DNA of 35,803 nt, from contig BBXU01002767.1 of NCBI GenBank assembly GCA_001598975.1, positions 1-35,803 of the forward strand, read 5' to 3'. This stretch comes from Parachlorella kessleri (lineage: Eukaryota; Chlorophyta; Trebouxiophyceae; Chlorellales; Chlorellaceae). Under the pieces are notes generated by a model. The model was not told the origin of the DNA. It saw only the letters and a program-made list of their open reading frames with translations, and made no database searches. A program made the translations under genes and the position numbers. This document shows, in pieces, positions 11,601 through 26,500 of this stretch (positions are counted from its first letter, which is position 1; each line of letters starts with the position of its first letter).

Positions 11601-13826
11601 AGCAAGGCCGCAATACGCCCTGCGTCCGGCCTGCTCTCCTCCCCTTCCCCCGCCACCTCCTCCTCCAGCCCTGCAACTGCTGCCTCTGATCCGGCACCAA
11701 CCCCAACTCCTGCTGCCACTGTGGCTGCTAGCTGCTCTGATGGCCCTTGCTGCTGCTGTCGCCGCTGCCCGTGCTGCTGCTGGTCATGTACATACGTGGC
11801 AGGGGCGCTGCCACGGGTCGTCTGGCGCATCAAGGCCAGGGTGTCACAGTTGCGGATCAACGCACGTGCGGCGTGCCGCAGCACGGCTGCATTTGATTGT
11901 GCCAGAGCCTGCAAAACTGGTACACGAACTGCTTCTAGCTTGCCAGAGATGTTCCAGGTAGCATGCAGCACGCCTCAGTCATATATCAGCAAATAGCCAG
12001 AAGCAGGCGGACACCCGCTGCCCCTGGCACCCTTCCCAGAGCAGTGCCAACCCTGCGAAAGGTATGGTACTGGAGGTGGCAGCGCTAGCCCTTCCTAGCG
12101 CTTTGTTTGGCTTCTGGATGGGAAGGCTCACCAGTGAATGCTCCTCCACGCTGCGGCTCTGCCTCTCACGCATCATGCGTCGGTAGGCCAGCTTGGCCAG
12201 CTTGCTGCGCTTGAGCTTCTCCGCGACGGGGTCCTGCAGTGACGACCGAGGGGATGCGCGCACACTGACTAGGAGAGCTGACTGGTTGCCAGGCTCAGCC
12301 AGGTTTGCTGCTACAACCGCTCCCACCAAGGGGTCCAGGAGGCAGTTTGTAAAACCAGCGCCCAGCCAACAGCCAAGTTAAGATATATCTGTGCCACCCT
12401 GCCTCCCTTCGGGCATCACATAAACCACCCACAGGCCAAAGAAGTCCACCACGCAGCCACCTTGACCTGTCTTTACGTGGCATGGCTTGTTGGTGACACC
12501 GAGTCATAACAAAGCCACCTGGTCATGTGCCTCTACCCACCCGGATGGACTGCCATGCCGTGGCAAACACGCCGCCGCCCTGGCCGCTCGCAGCCGCCTG
12601 TTGTGCCGCCACCTGTGCCGCGGCAAAGGTCTCCAGCTGCCGCTGCTCCCTGGCCTCCCTGTCCCGGTCCAGCTCATGCAGCCGCGAGTGAAGCTCCAGC
12701 AGGGCAGCGTTGAAGTGCAGCCGGCGGTGGTAGGGCACCAGGGGGCCCCGCTCTGTGGAGGAGGAAGGCTGGGCCACGGCGGTGTAGAGAAGATCCATCA
12801 CCAGGCTCTTGCCGGAGCCCACGCTGCCATGGATGTACACGCCTGCAGAGCATGCAAGATGTTTCACGCCTGGGTCCACCAAGCACCAGCATATCCTGAT
12901 TTGATCCTATTGTTTGTGCTTGGCCGCCACAGTGCTTGCTTAGGAAGCCCACCAATCAACCCCGAGGCTTAGCTGAAGGCCGGCACTGCAAGCAGGTAGT
13001 ATCCGCCAACCCACCTTTGGGAGCAAGTGGTGGCGGGGGTGCTGGCCCCAGCAACGCATCCAGCCTTCTCTCTGCACGTGCAGCCACCACTGCCCGCCGC
13101 TGCGCTGCACTGAGGCCCTGCCGCCCGCTGGCTATTCCGTCTTCATCGCCTTGCTCTCGCTGCAATGCATGCTGTCCCTCCTGGTCACCAATGGCCTCAG
13201 CAGAAAGCCTCCTCATTTCCTGGTTGTAGGCCTCTTGCCACCGCTCCTGCCGTGCCCTCTGCAAGCACATTGAGCACAGATAAGAGGGGAAGTGGGTGTG
13301 CGTGCATCGCCTTGGCGGCAGGATAGTGTGATCAAAGGGAACAAGCCGGTAGCCTGCAAACCATGCACAGGCAACAAGCCAGGTCGCATTTGCCCGGCGC
13401 TCTAGAGCAGTGTGATACCTAGATCAATTGGCAGAGGCAGGTGATCCAAAGCGTTCTGGTCTTAACTCCTCGTTTGTTCCACTGACTGTACTGTTGCCGC
13501 GCTGGCCCGCACACCTGATAGATAGCCAGCTTTTCCTGGTACGCATCGACCGCCCCTCTGTATGCTGACAGCTCGGTGAACAGCCTGTCTAGACGTCTTA
13601 TGCAGGCCGCCTGCTGGGCATCAGGCTTCAGTGTGCCGCTGTTGACCAGGGCTTTGTATCGGCCCAGCAAGGTAAAGCTGCCCTTTGCAACAGCTTGGTT
13701 GTCCCAGCTTTCTGCGTGGCGGTTGAGGCCATCTGTCTGGTGACTGAGGCAGCGCACGATGCTAGTATCCCCAACTTTTCTCCCAAACCTGCCCGCCAAG
13801 TGGCTAGCAAGCCTTCGGGCGAGCAT
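8682..13826 (-). CDS. AFG1: AFG1/ZapE-family AAA+ ATPase, mitochondrial
   Basis: An AFG1/LACE1-type ATPase, implicated in mitochondrial inner-membrane protein quality control and turnover of nuclear-encoded respiratory subunits. Exons in transcript order: 13515-13826, 13015-13258, 12541-12842, 12132-12233, 11582-11908, 11175-11284, 10645-10729, 10122-10289, 9773-9967, 9207-9356, 8682-8888; total 733 residues plus stop. The start MLARRLASHLAGRFGRK is Arg-rich and amphipathic, like a mitochondrial presequence. Walker A is GSVGSGKS (about residues 191-198) and Walker B is LLCFDEVQ (about 422-429). The sensor block VVVATSNRAPWELNR, the DYRR block, FVEGVPAM and FITLVDELYNHRVRLVCSAE are all in the expected order, and the C-terminus FAFARAVSRLWEMQS is typical. 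An Ala/Gln-rich insert of roughly 80 residues precedes Walker B. Intron 8 has a GC donor. The gene is divergent from TyrRS. Confidence 0.93.
10121..10122 (-). other. AFG1: GC 5' splice site, AFG1 intron 8
   Basis: Exon 8 ends GTGCAG and the intron begins GCAAGC. Joining to the acceptor before 9967 gives ...WESQGPVQ-ADDGSSGPLRVMF in frame. Reading on through the GC reaches a stop within about a dozen codons, and no nearby GT has a good consensus. Confidence 0.82.
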
Positions 13827-14286
13827 CACTGATCAGCGCACTTGAGTTCAATAGAAAGTTACCCTGAGTCCGCTGACATTTTTGGTCATTTCCCAGCGAG
13901 ACTCTTTCACCACCAAGACCAGACCAAGACTCGTAATGTGTGGCTAGGAATCTCGGGCACCTGATACCTCACCACAAGGCTGTGCGGCAAGTACTTGTCC
14001 CATAACCTGTTAGCCAATAAATCAATTATCGTTCTGCGATCACTAAGGTCTGGGCTACATGTCTTGTACATGACAAGCTTCCCCAGACTAGCTCAACTTT
14101 CTTGACGGCTTGGTCTGCCCTACGCGCCGTGTCTTTGGCACAGCCGTTATACAGTGCGACCTGGTACAAATGGGGTCAACGCTGGCCAGCTGGAGGTTGC
14201 TGGCCAGGCCAGTAACACAACAGTGCTCACTAGCGTTCCACTCGGGAGTTCTGCGCACCTGGTCGAGAATTGCAAGGTGAGAGCAT
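13827..14286. promoter_or_regulatory. Divergent intergenic promoter region, AFG1 / TyrRS
   Basis: 460 bp separate the AFG1 ATG (13826, minus) from the proposed TyrRS ATG (14287, plus). The middle is comparatively AT-rich and contains a CCAAT-type box (GCCAAT, 14013-14018). Both products are predicted to be organellar, so shared control is possible but not shown. Confidence 0.5.
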
Positions 14287-17841
<3,555 letters not shown>

Positions 17842-19029
17842 GGTGCTGGTCCCTCTGGCCTGCTGCAATGTTTGTAATTCGTGGAGGATGTCCTGAGAAA
17901 GGGTTGGTCCAGGGCAGCGCGCTGCTTGCTGCAGCCCCCAAGAGAACCAACTTCTGCATGGCCTTGAACCTCCAGAGAGGGTGGTAACAGCTGGACTCCC
18001 TGGCAACAATGACCTGCAGCAGCCGCCAGTCACTAGGTTGATCATCCGCGCCTGTACCACGAGCCCATCCATGAAGATCTGGCAGTCCCAGCTCTGCCAG
18101 CAATGGCAGGCTAATCAAGGCCAGCACCTCCTACCTCCAACCCTGGCAAGGCCTCTGGGTAACTCCCAGGCGCTATGTTTCGGAATATCAAGCGCACTCA
18201 TTGGAAGTGTGGTGGATATCTAAAGAGGTTCAAGTCCAACGATCGGACCTCAGGCATGGCGGCGAGTTCCCATGGCGCCTTGCTGTAGAATTTGAGCCCC
18301 AGACCTCAGAGTGGCAGGCCTGTGACACGCTTGCGGGGAAGGGCAGCATTGCAAAACCTGATTTATTATCAAATAGCTGGAGGCTGGATAACATGCAAAA
18401 GGGCTGCAGTGCCCCTTACAACCGGCCCAGTCACCGGTTACACCAGCAACACTGTGCACCACGCTGCTCCCGCCCTGCAACCAAGCTGCCAACTCATGAG
18501 GTGCTCGATCTCGCAGCTGAAGGCTGAAGTCATCAGCCCCAGTGGCGGGGGCTGCCGCAGCACCGTGCGGGTAGATATGAAGCCACTGTGCACTGGGCAG
18601 GCTACCACCCTTTCAAGTCGCTGCAGCTCAGGTGTGGCTGAGCGCCGCCTGTCCCAGTTGCTGTATACTGGTTGGGGCGGGCTGAGCCAAGGCTAGTGGC
18701 CTGCGCACCTGTTATAGCAGCTGAGCCTTCAGAATTGAAACTGTGGTCTCAAGTGGGGGAGTTCAGGAAGGTCGGTGAGCCCGTCATGGGATCAAAAGCA
18801 CAGGCAAACAGAGCTAGCAAGGGGAACAGGCTCCAGTTTTCACGAGGCGGGTGCCTGGCTGAAAGTGTGACATCTTCTTGGTAGCCGGGTATCGGGGGAT
18901 ACTTACGCATCCATTGGGCTGCCTGCTCCATGCTTCATGCTCCTTGCTTTTCAGACGATTTTGAGAAATAATCTTGTAATATACCTTGAGGGAAAAATTT
19001 ACTTGCACCTGGGCAGCCTGCGCCCGATA
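17842..19029. other. Intergenic region, TyrRS 3' UTR to PP7 start
   Basis: About 1.2 kb with no gene I can support. It holds the TyrRS 3' end and the PP7 promoter and 5' UTR. A pyrimidine-rich CTTGCTTTTCAG near 18943-18954 may be the acceptor of a 5' UTR intron. The open frame at 18292-18696 shows no motif. Confidence 0.4.
17873..17877 (+). terminator. TGTAA polyadenylation signal for TyrRS
   Basis: TGTAA lies 32 bases after the TyrRS stop. This pentamer is the standard chlorophyte poly(A) signal, which supports both the gene end and the lineage. Confidence 0.7.
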
Positions 19030-22000
19030 ATGACCTCAGCTGCAGCCCAGGGCGAGGAGGCATCTCCCATAGTGGTTCCCCAGTTTATAACCACAGAATG
19101 GGTTATTGAGCTCCAGGCGCGGCTAGACCAGCTCACGCGCAACCCTTCAAACTTGAAGTGGGTGCTAACCAAGCAGGTTGTACGAGCCATACTAGAGCGC
19201 GCCGAGGGCCTACTGAAGAATGACAGCACCCTCGTTGAGGTGCGTTGGGGTGTGCGGCTGGGTGCGCTACATGCAAGCGCCCCGGCAGCTGCCAGCAGGA
19301 GGCCTCTCTCTAGTAGCGTGCTGCAGATTAAGGGGGGACGCTTGCGTGTGAAGCAGCACAGGAAGCGAGAGACCCCGCTAGCTGCTGGGTATGGAGGCTG
19401 TCAGTCAATCGCCTGCTGCTAGTTTTGCTAGTCTCAAGGGTGGGGGCTTGAGGTTGCCAGGGCCTACTGGCTTGACTGCTGACAGGGCTGCTGTCTTCAA
19501 GGGAATTGTTCAAGGTGACGCAGCGCCTTTCAACCCTAGGCAGTCTTGCCTGGCTAGTTTGCATGTACTATGCTGCCCGTCCCTGTCTCGACCCAACGAG
19601 CTTTGCGTTGCTTGCAGTTGGAGTTGACGGACCCTGCAGCCACTGTATCCGTGGTTGGTGATACGCATGGGCAGTACCATGATGTCTGCGGGTTATTCAG
19701 CGCAGCGGGCTACCCTAGCGAGAGCAGCTATTTTGTTTTCAATGGTGAGCTTGGCAGACCTGGACCGGCAAGGTGTTTCGGGCTTCGTTACGTGTCTGTG
19801 CGACTGTCAGCAACGTCTTGCACGCCTGCCTCGAATGGGGGTCACATCAGCTTACTGGCATCGTTTTGAAGCTGAAGCGCACTGCAGTGTTTGAGGCGCA
19901 TACCCTACAGTTTGCCGGACCTACACTGTGGCAAGCCCGTGGCAATGCATGCTCACACTGGGTCTTTTGGACTATGCCCAATATGCCTTCGGAGACATGT
20001 ATTCTGGGAAAGGCACTCTAAACTAAGGTCGCTCCCTCTGCCTGGCAGGTGACTTTGTGGACCGCGGGGCCTGGGGCCTGGAAACTCTGGTGCTGCTGCT
20101 CTGCTGGAAGCTGGCGCTGCCGCACAGGGTGTTCCTGCTGCGCGGCAACCATGAGAGCGCTACTTGCACAATGGTCTACGGCTTCAAAGAGGAGCTAAAA
20201 GCCAAGTATGGCAAGGCGGTGTGGCAGGTGCGGCGCTGGGCTATGTACTTGCTGGCTGCCTGCCTGATGATCGGAGCCGCCCAGGACAGATGGGTGTCAT
20301 CTGTGGGTTGCTGAGAGAAAGGGAGAGTGCACAACTTGGCAGGCGGCTGGGAGCGGCTTTCTGGCATCCCACCCTCCGGCTTTCTGTGGGAGTATTGGGC
20401 AACTGTTTTTCTAGGGCGGGGTGACATGCCTCTGTGAGGTGGACGGCACAGCAAGGCCTTTCGATATCCACCAAGCGATTGGGTTTGCCCTGGCAAGCCT
20501 GCTATACATTTCCGCCCCCGAGTTGCAGCCCTGCCTGCTGCACACCTGTGCAGGACGTGTACAACCCCTGCAAGCGAGTGTTCTGCGTGCTGCCACTGGC
20601 AGCACTAGTGCAGCGCAACACGCTTGTACTGCACGGCGGGCTCTTCCGAAGTCAGCCCCGCAGCGCCAAGGTGCCCAAGAATAAGCGAAAGCGGGGCAAC
20701 CCGGTGCTGCTCGGTGCGTCCAGCTCCGTCTGAAGCCAGCAGTGTTATCGTGAAGTTGCACTGTAGTATAACCGCGGTGCCAGGCATTGGATTCCAGCCT
20801 GTGGGGTGTCTGGCGGATCGCCTTTCTGCTAGCACGGCCGTGAGGCGCGCATGGCTGTGTCAAGTGGAACGTAATCAAGCATCAATACTCACTTCTGAGA
20901 TGTCTGTAGCTTGGATGACATAACAGTCTAAGCTCGGTTTGGTCTTGGCTGTCGTATACATATGGTCAATGTTGCTCTGCAGGTGGGGCACCTATTGTAG
21001 GCACTCTTGATGACCTACGTGGCGCCAGTCGCGGAGGAATGGACCCTTCGGGGCTTGGCAGCAGCCGCCTGGCCTCCGACGTGTTGTGGTCAGACCCCAC
21101 CAGCACTCCGGGGTTTGAGTTCAACATCAGCCGCGGGATCGGCATGACCTTTGGTCCGGACGTTACCGAGGTGTGCACTGCTGCAAGTGGAGGGTTGGTG
21201 TAAGGCAGGGCGTCAGAGGGCTGAGGCTGGGCCCATACTGAGGGGATGTGCTGGCCATTGCAGGGGTGAGAAGGTTGGTGTGCCTGGGCAGTAGCCGTAA
21301 GCGTATCTCAGTGACAGGCGGTGCTTGTCTAATCAGCTTGCAGGCAGGCAGAGGTCGTGTCCCCGCCTTTGCTGGAGCAATCCCTCTGAGCCGTGAGCTG
21401 AAAGGAATGTCAGAAGTCTGGTTACCTGCATCAACTGTCCGAAATTCATCTTGCCCGCTGCAGCGCTTCCTTCGGGACAACAATCTGCGCCTCGTGCTGC
21501 GGTCTCATGAAGGACCGGATGCGCGGGAAGGCCGGGACGACATGGGCCCCATGACAGCGGGCTACACCCTGGACCATGATACCCCTTGTGAGTGTATGGC
21601 CAGCAGCGGTTGTGTTTGTGCCCAGGGAGCTTGGTTGAGCCTCGGTGGGCTTGTCAGTGTGATGAAGAACACTAAGGAGGCACAGAAGTGGGGCTTGGGG
21701 ACATGTTGGCCACAGGGAAGCACAGCTGTAACAAAATCAGCAAAGGAGGAGCTAATATTGGGAGTTGAGCATCGTGTCGTGGCAGGCCCAAGCGCTGTTT
21801 TCAGCTAGGTTCAGCTCTAAGGGTCATGCTCTGGGGCGTGCAGGTGGCAAGCTATATACGGTCTTCTCTGCGCCAGACTACCCGCAGTTTGTTGCTGAAG
21901 AGTCTGAGCGCTGCCACAACCGAGCGGCTGTTGCCGTGCTGTCAGCACCAGACTATGCCACACCCCGCATGGTGCAGTTTGATGCGGCGTTGCCACGGCC

Positions 22001-23156
22001 AGAGGTGATTGGTGACCATCGCACTATCCGACCTACCAAACCTACCAAAACAACTGGGGTAGTTAGAGTGCTGGTTGGGCGTCTAGGCTGCCTGGACATT
22101 GAGTTATCCATGCGAAGGTGCTGTGCTCACCTTGAGGCTAACTGCACCTTGTCACCGTTCGTATGTGGTCAATTGGTGCGAATCTGCTGGCCGTGCGTGC
22201 TGCAGGCACAGTGTTACTACCAGCTGGAAATTCCTGGCTCCGACGAAGAGTTTGAGCCTGCCTCCTCGGACCTCAGTGGCATGAGCAGTGTCACTGTCAG
22301 CGTCGCGGCATCTGAAGGGTCGGTGGGGCAGGCGGGCGGGTGCAGCAGCGTCGATCTCAGATCAGATGGGGGTGCTGAAGCAGAAGCCGCTGGGGAAGTG
22401 ACACAGCAGCAGCAGCAGCGGGGTGGGGCTGAGGAGGGAGAGCAACAGGAGCCAGCGCCGAAGCGGGCCAGAGCTGCGCGTATGGCAACAGCAGATGGAG
22501 CAGCGGCAGAGGTTGCTCATGCTGAGGTGAATGCTGCGAAGGACAGCAGCATGCAAGCCGAGCAGTGCACGGCGCAGCGAGGCGCAGAGGAGCAGGGGGC
22601 GCTGCATCAGCCGGAGCCAGGTGCAGAACCGCAAGGGGACCCGCAGAGCAAGCTCTCCACAGGTGGGGCACGCAGGCTGGCCAGCTGAGATCGGGGCTAC
22701 AGCCATGGTTTGTGCTAAGATTATAGGATCGCACCCATAAGCTGGGCACAGTTTGATGGTTGCTTGTGGCTTCACGACCTACCGGGCAGGCGCCTGGCAT
22801 GCTCAGTTGCTTACAGCTGTAAAGGTTTACCATTGTAATATAGCCAAATGTCAAATTCCCTTGCGTTACTGTCCGTGTGCTTGCAGCTTGTCTCCCCTTT
22901 CTGCTTCCGCCTGCTTTGTGACGCAGCTGGCACCCGCCACACTGCTGTCTGACCCCTTCCTGTCACGTGCGTTTCCATCTTGAATTCCCATGTTTTGAAC
23001 TTTGCAGTGCTGGAGCTCTTCCAGGGGGTATTGCCTGGGGACCCCAGCAGCGATGGCAGCAAGGAGAATGCCCAGGGCAATGAACTGCCCGAAGAGACCG
23101 AAGGCTTGCAAGTACAGACCTCCAAGGCGGTCCATGCTCATGAGCTTCTTGTCTAG
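19030..23156 (+). CDS. PP7: Serine/threonine protein phosphatase, PP7-like
   Basis: A metallo-phosphoesterase of the PPP family, closest to plant PP7. Exons: 19030-19239, 19618-19744, 20049-20227, 20554-20713, 20983-21170, 21464-21587, 21844-22004, 22206-22662, 23008-23156; total 584 residues. Signature motifs are GDTHGQ (84-89), GDFVDRGAWGLET (113 on), LLRGNHES (to 149), LVLHGGLFR, DVLWSDP, RGIGMTFGPD, LRSHEGPDAREG and VFSAPDYPQF. The basic insert KVPKNKRKRG after HGGLFR is a plausible nuclear localisation signal and matches the position of the PP7-specific insert. The C-terminus is acidic and Gln/Ala-rich (CAG run near 22406). An ATG at 18937 is in frame, but I prefer 19030 because the intervening sequence looks like 5' UTR. 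If intron 8 is retained, the protein ends at a stop at 22686-22688 instead. Confidence 0.92.
22811..22822. terminator. Palindromic TTACAGCTGTAA, poly(A) signal on both strands
   Basis: A perfect 12-base palindrome that presents TGTAA to transcripts from either strand; a second plus-strand TGTAA follows at 22834-22838. It lies in the last PP7 intron, about 130 bases after the stop that would be used if that intron is not spliced. It could therefore mark an alternative PP7 3' end. Confidence 0.5.
22920..22981 (+). repeat. Dispersed 61-bp segment, copy B
   Basis: Counterpart of 6169-6229 (about 80% identity by hand alignment), directly upstream of the last PP7 exon within intron 8. Confidence 0.6.
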
Positions 23157-23587
23157 CCAGACACATCCAAGTGATCTTGTTGAAGGTTTTGCTGGGCGGC
23201 TGCAACGGCCAGCATGACATGAACCCAGGGGTGTCCTTGCTTGCCGTACGCCATTTGATTTGCTCTTTTCCTTTTCTCTAAATGGGCGGCTTTATGTGGC
23301 CCGTTGGGTTGTCAAGGACTGTTGCTCCTTGAATGGCGTCCCTATTTGGAGGGTCACTGAACAGCAGATGGATATGTTGTTGGAGGCCAGCCTCCCTCTT
23401 ACTTCATCCCAGGCATCCAAGGATGCGATGTGCCTTCAAGGTGCCCCAGGAAGACAGGCAGGGCAGTTGAACAGGACCCCAGCACCACGACTCAATTCTT
23501 ACTGCATATGCTGCTCTGCCCCGGATGCTAGGAAGGTAACTGTCATCAGCTATTACAACGACCGTCAATGCCCTGCGTGGTGCTGGC
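23157..23587. other. Convergent 3' region, PP7 / RPAP3
   Basis: 430 bp between the PP7 stop (plus) and the RPAP3 stop (minus). I see no plus-strand TGTAA for PP7 here. A minus-strand TGTAA at 23557-23553 fits RPAP3. A minus-strand frame open from about 23277 to 22866 overlaps the last PP7 exon and is discussed as a finding. Confidence 0.5.
23553..23557 (-). terminator. TGTAA polyadenylation signal for RPAP3
   Basis: TTACA on the plus strand (TGTAA on minus) lies 31 bases downstream of the RPAP3 stop codon at 23588-23590, a normal distance for a green-algal poly(A) signal. Confidence 0.6.
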
Positions 23588-26500
23588 TTACAGGCGGTAC
23601 TGCTGTCGTACGGCTGCAAGCCGTGTTGCCACTGCTGCTGTTTCACCCTCCAGAGCTGCCTGTACCAGGTCCCATGCCTGGGATAGTCCTGCCTTTTCCC
23701 TGGCAGGGAGGCTGAGCAGGTTCATCTCAAACCTGCAGGGACAGGGTCACAGGTGCTGTGAGCACTCAAAAGGCTTGGCTGGGTAATGGTCATCAATGGC
23801 AGAGGAATCGCCCGCTGCGCTTTACACACAACCTTGCTGACCATAGAATGCGCAGGTCTGATCTTCTGCATTCAACACCCGCGTCCCTATGCAAACAGAA
23901 CCACCAGAACTGAATCGCAAGCTTTCGGTCTAAAACCCTGGAGGCCCGTACGGCAGCGCACCTTCCTGTGGTGATACAGATCACACCATCACCACACTCA
24001 GGCAAGACTCCGGCACACTCTGCATCCAGCCCTGTCAGTCCAGCTCAACTCTCACTCCCCGTTCGCACTACCTGCCACCCATGTTATGTACATCCCTAGG
24101 TGAATCAGCAGGCGCACCCACCTCGGTACAGCTGGCAAGGCTTCCAGCACAGCAGCAGCGTGGGCTGGGTCACGCTGCGCTGTGGGTCCCAGCAGCGTGC
24201 GCAGCAGGGCAGCCAGGAGGGAGGGAATCAGCGTCTGCTTGAGAATGGCAGGCAGTCTGGGAGGGGGAATGAGTTCAACGTAGTCAGCCTGCTGCACAAG
24301 ATCGCCCTTGCAGGCTTTCCAGCCTTTCTCAAAGTCAAGGCCTGCAGAATGGCCAACAGGCAACGTTGCTACAAAGCCACTTAAAGCAGCTTTGAATGCA
24401 CCCTCACACAACCCTGCTGCGTACTAGTGTCGACTTGTATGCTGATATCTGTTCGGCCCCTTCACACACATTGTGCACGTTTTGCTGAGCAAGGTCTTCC
24501 AGTTGCCTCAGGACTGAATCCGAGGCTGAGCTCATGCCTCTGTCAGAAAGCAGGCTAGGTATGCTAGAGCCTTGCCTGTACGAGGGGCTTTCACGCTGCC
24601 AGCTAGTGCTGCATGCTTGGGCACATCCAGCCCCATAGCGCCCGAGCCAGCCATACCCCCGCTGCCTGTCACGGGCCCCTCGTTCGCAGCAGCATGGCTG
24701 CGACTGCTGCGCAACATCCCCTGCTGTGCTGCTGGCCCTGCTGGTCCCTGCTGTGCTGACAGTGCACCAGTACCAGCAGCGCCGCGCTCCTCAACAGGCA
24801 CGGCAGCCTGCCCGTTTAGCTTGCCCCGCTCCACAGCTGCTGGGGGCCCCTGCAATCGTGCCGGCTGCTCAGCTTCTCTCGCCACTGCTGCTGCTGCTGG
24901 TTTTGCTTCGTTGGCGGCTTGGGCCACCTCAATGGCTGGTGCGCCTGCGCTGAGTGTTGGCGACCGAGCCTGCGCGGCAACCTGCGGTTCCGCTGCCCTG
25001 TCCGCTGCCCCAGTGGCTTCTAAGGGCGGCAAACCCTCCTCCCCCTCCTCCACTGCCGTCTCCTGGCGCATGCCACTGCCGCCACTATCACTGCCGCCGC
25101 CCTTGAACAGCACAGCTCCAAGGGAGCTCACCACGGCTGCCTGGGCCGTGCCACCGCTGCTGCCAGGTGGCCCGCCCTGCCCTGGCTGCAGGGTCCTACT
25201 GGATGTGGCCTCCATCAGAACACGACCATCTGACGGCACCTGCCCTGGCAAGAGAATGCTATCTGGCCCAGGTGCCCTTCCGGCAGCCACTGCTCTGCTC
25301 CGTTGCTTGAAATCAGCAGCGTTGGAACCTGTGTGACTGAAGGGCACTGCTGTGCCCAATGGTTCCCTAGCCCCTGCTACATTTCCTCCTCTTGTTGCTG
25401 CTGCTGCTGCTGCTGCTGGGGCACCTCTAGTCCCCACCACTGCTGCCTCAACCCCAGACACAGACACTGCAGCTGCCTGTGCTGCCAGTTCGGCCCGCTC
25501 TTGCACCCCATCCAGCGCTGCTGCATCTGTCGCCGCTGCCAATTGCACAGGCACTGCCTCTCGAGCCGGCTCCCAAACCAGGCCCTGCTGAGTCAGCAGC
25601 TGGGTGATCCACTGCTGCCGGTCGCTGGCTGCTGCCTTATTGGTGGGCTCCAGCCGCAGCACAGCCTCACAATCATCAATGGCGCCCAGCAGGTCTCCCA
25701 GCTCCTTGCGAGCTGCAGCCCTGCAGCCACACTTTGCTCATGGTTGACCATGCAGGCAGCAGCAGAGGAAGGTAGGTGTGTGTATGCAGCCCGCACGCGG
25801 GACTGGGTTCAGCCCTTTGCACACCTATTTTGCGCAGGCCTGTCGTGCTGCTTTGGGAGTGTGCCGCATTTGGCACGCCTCACCGCAGAGATTGACTGGC
25901 ACATGCAGTTGTAGAAGGTGAACAGGAAACTAGCTAGGAGTGGCACTGGAGTTGGCTTGCAAAGCCGCCAGCAGGGTCTCTAAACAGCATCAGGACTCAG
26001 CAGGGCAATCGGGCAGTACTTATTTGGTGATTAAAACTCAGGAAGCCCCAGAATACGACCCATCCCATGCTCTCAGTACGGTTCGCTCCCACCTCTCCTC
26101 TGTTCTGTACTGCCTGCCCAACAAATACGCAAGCATTACGCATGCCGCAGGCTAATCTATAGGAGCACCTCCCAGTCCCCTGACTCCAAGGCTCACCTGC
26201 GCTGGTATGCCTTCACATATGTGGCATCCAGGAGCAGCGCCTCACCACAGTCCTCGTCCGCCTCTCTAAACTTCCCCAGCTTTAGCTCCGCCATTGCTCG
26301 GTTTGCATATGCTATGCAGGTGGGTGATAGCGCCAGGCTGGATGAGTAGCAGTCGAGCGCCTGAATGGACATAATGAGTGATTCGCCCTGAGCAATGCTC
26401 ATTTGGACCAATCAATCAACACGCCACCTACTACTCTAACTCGCTACTAGCCATAGTAACGCCTTGCGCCCACTTATCATTCCTTCCTTTGCCACGGCTC

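Noticed and set aside
11459..11971. Both-strand long open frames over AFG1 exon 5
   Set aside because: The plus-strand frames are shadows of an Ala/Gln-rich coding exon whose minus-strand reading contains Walker B and joins in phase.
18228..18245. GGTTCAAGTCC-like tRNA B box
   Set aside because: No T-arm pairing, A box or acceptor stem could be formed around it. The similar match near 2383 also fails.
24572..25914. Plus-strand open frames of 203 and 254 codons
   Set aside because: They are antisense shadows of the low-complexity RPAP3 exon 4; composition (Cys/Ala/Pro runs from CTG repeats) explains the lack of stops.
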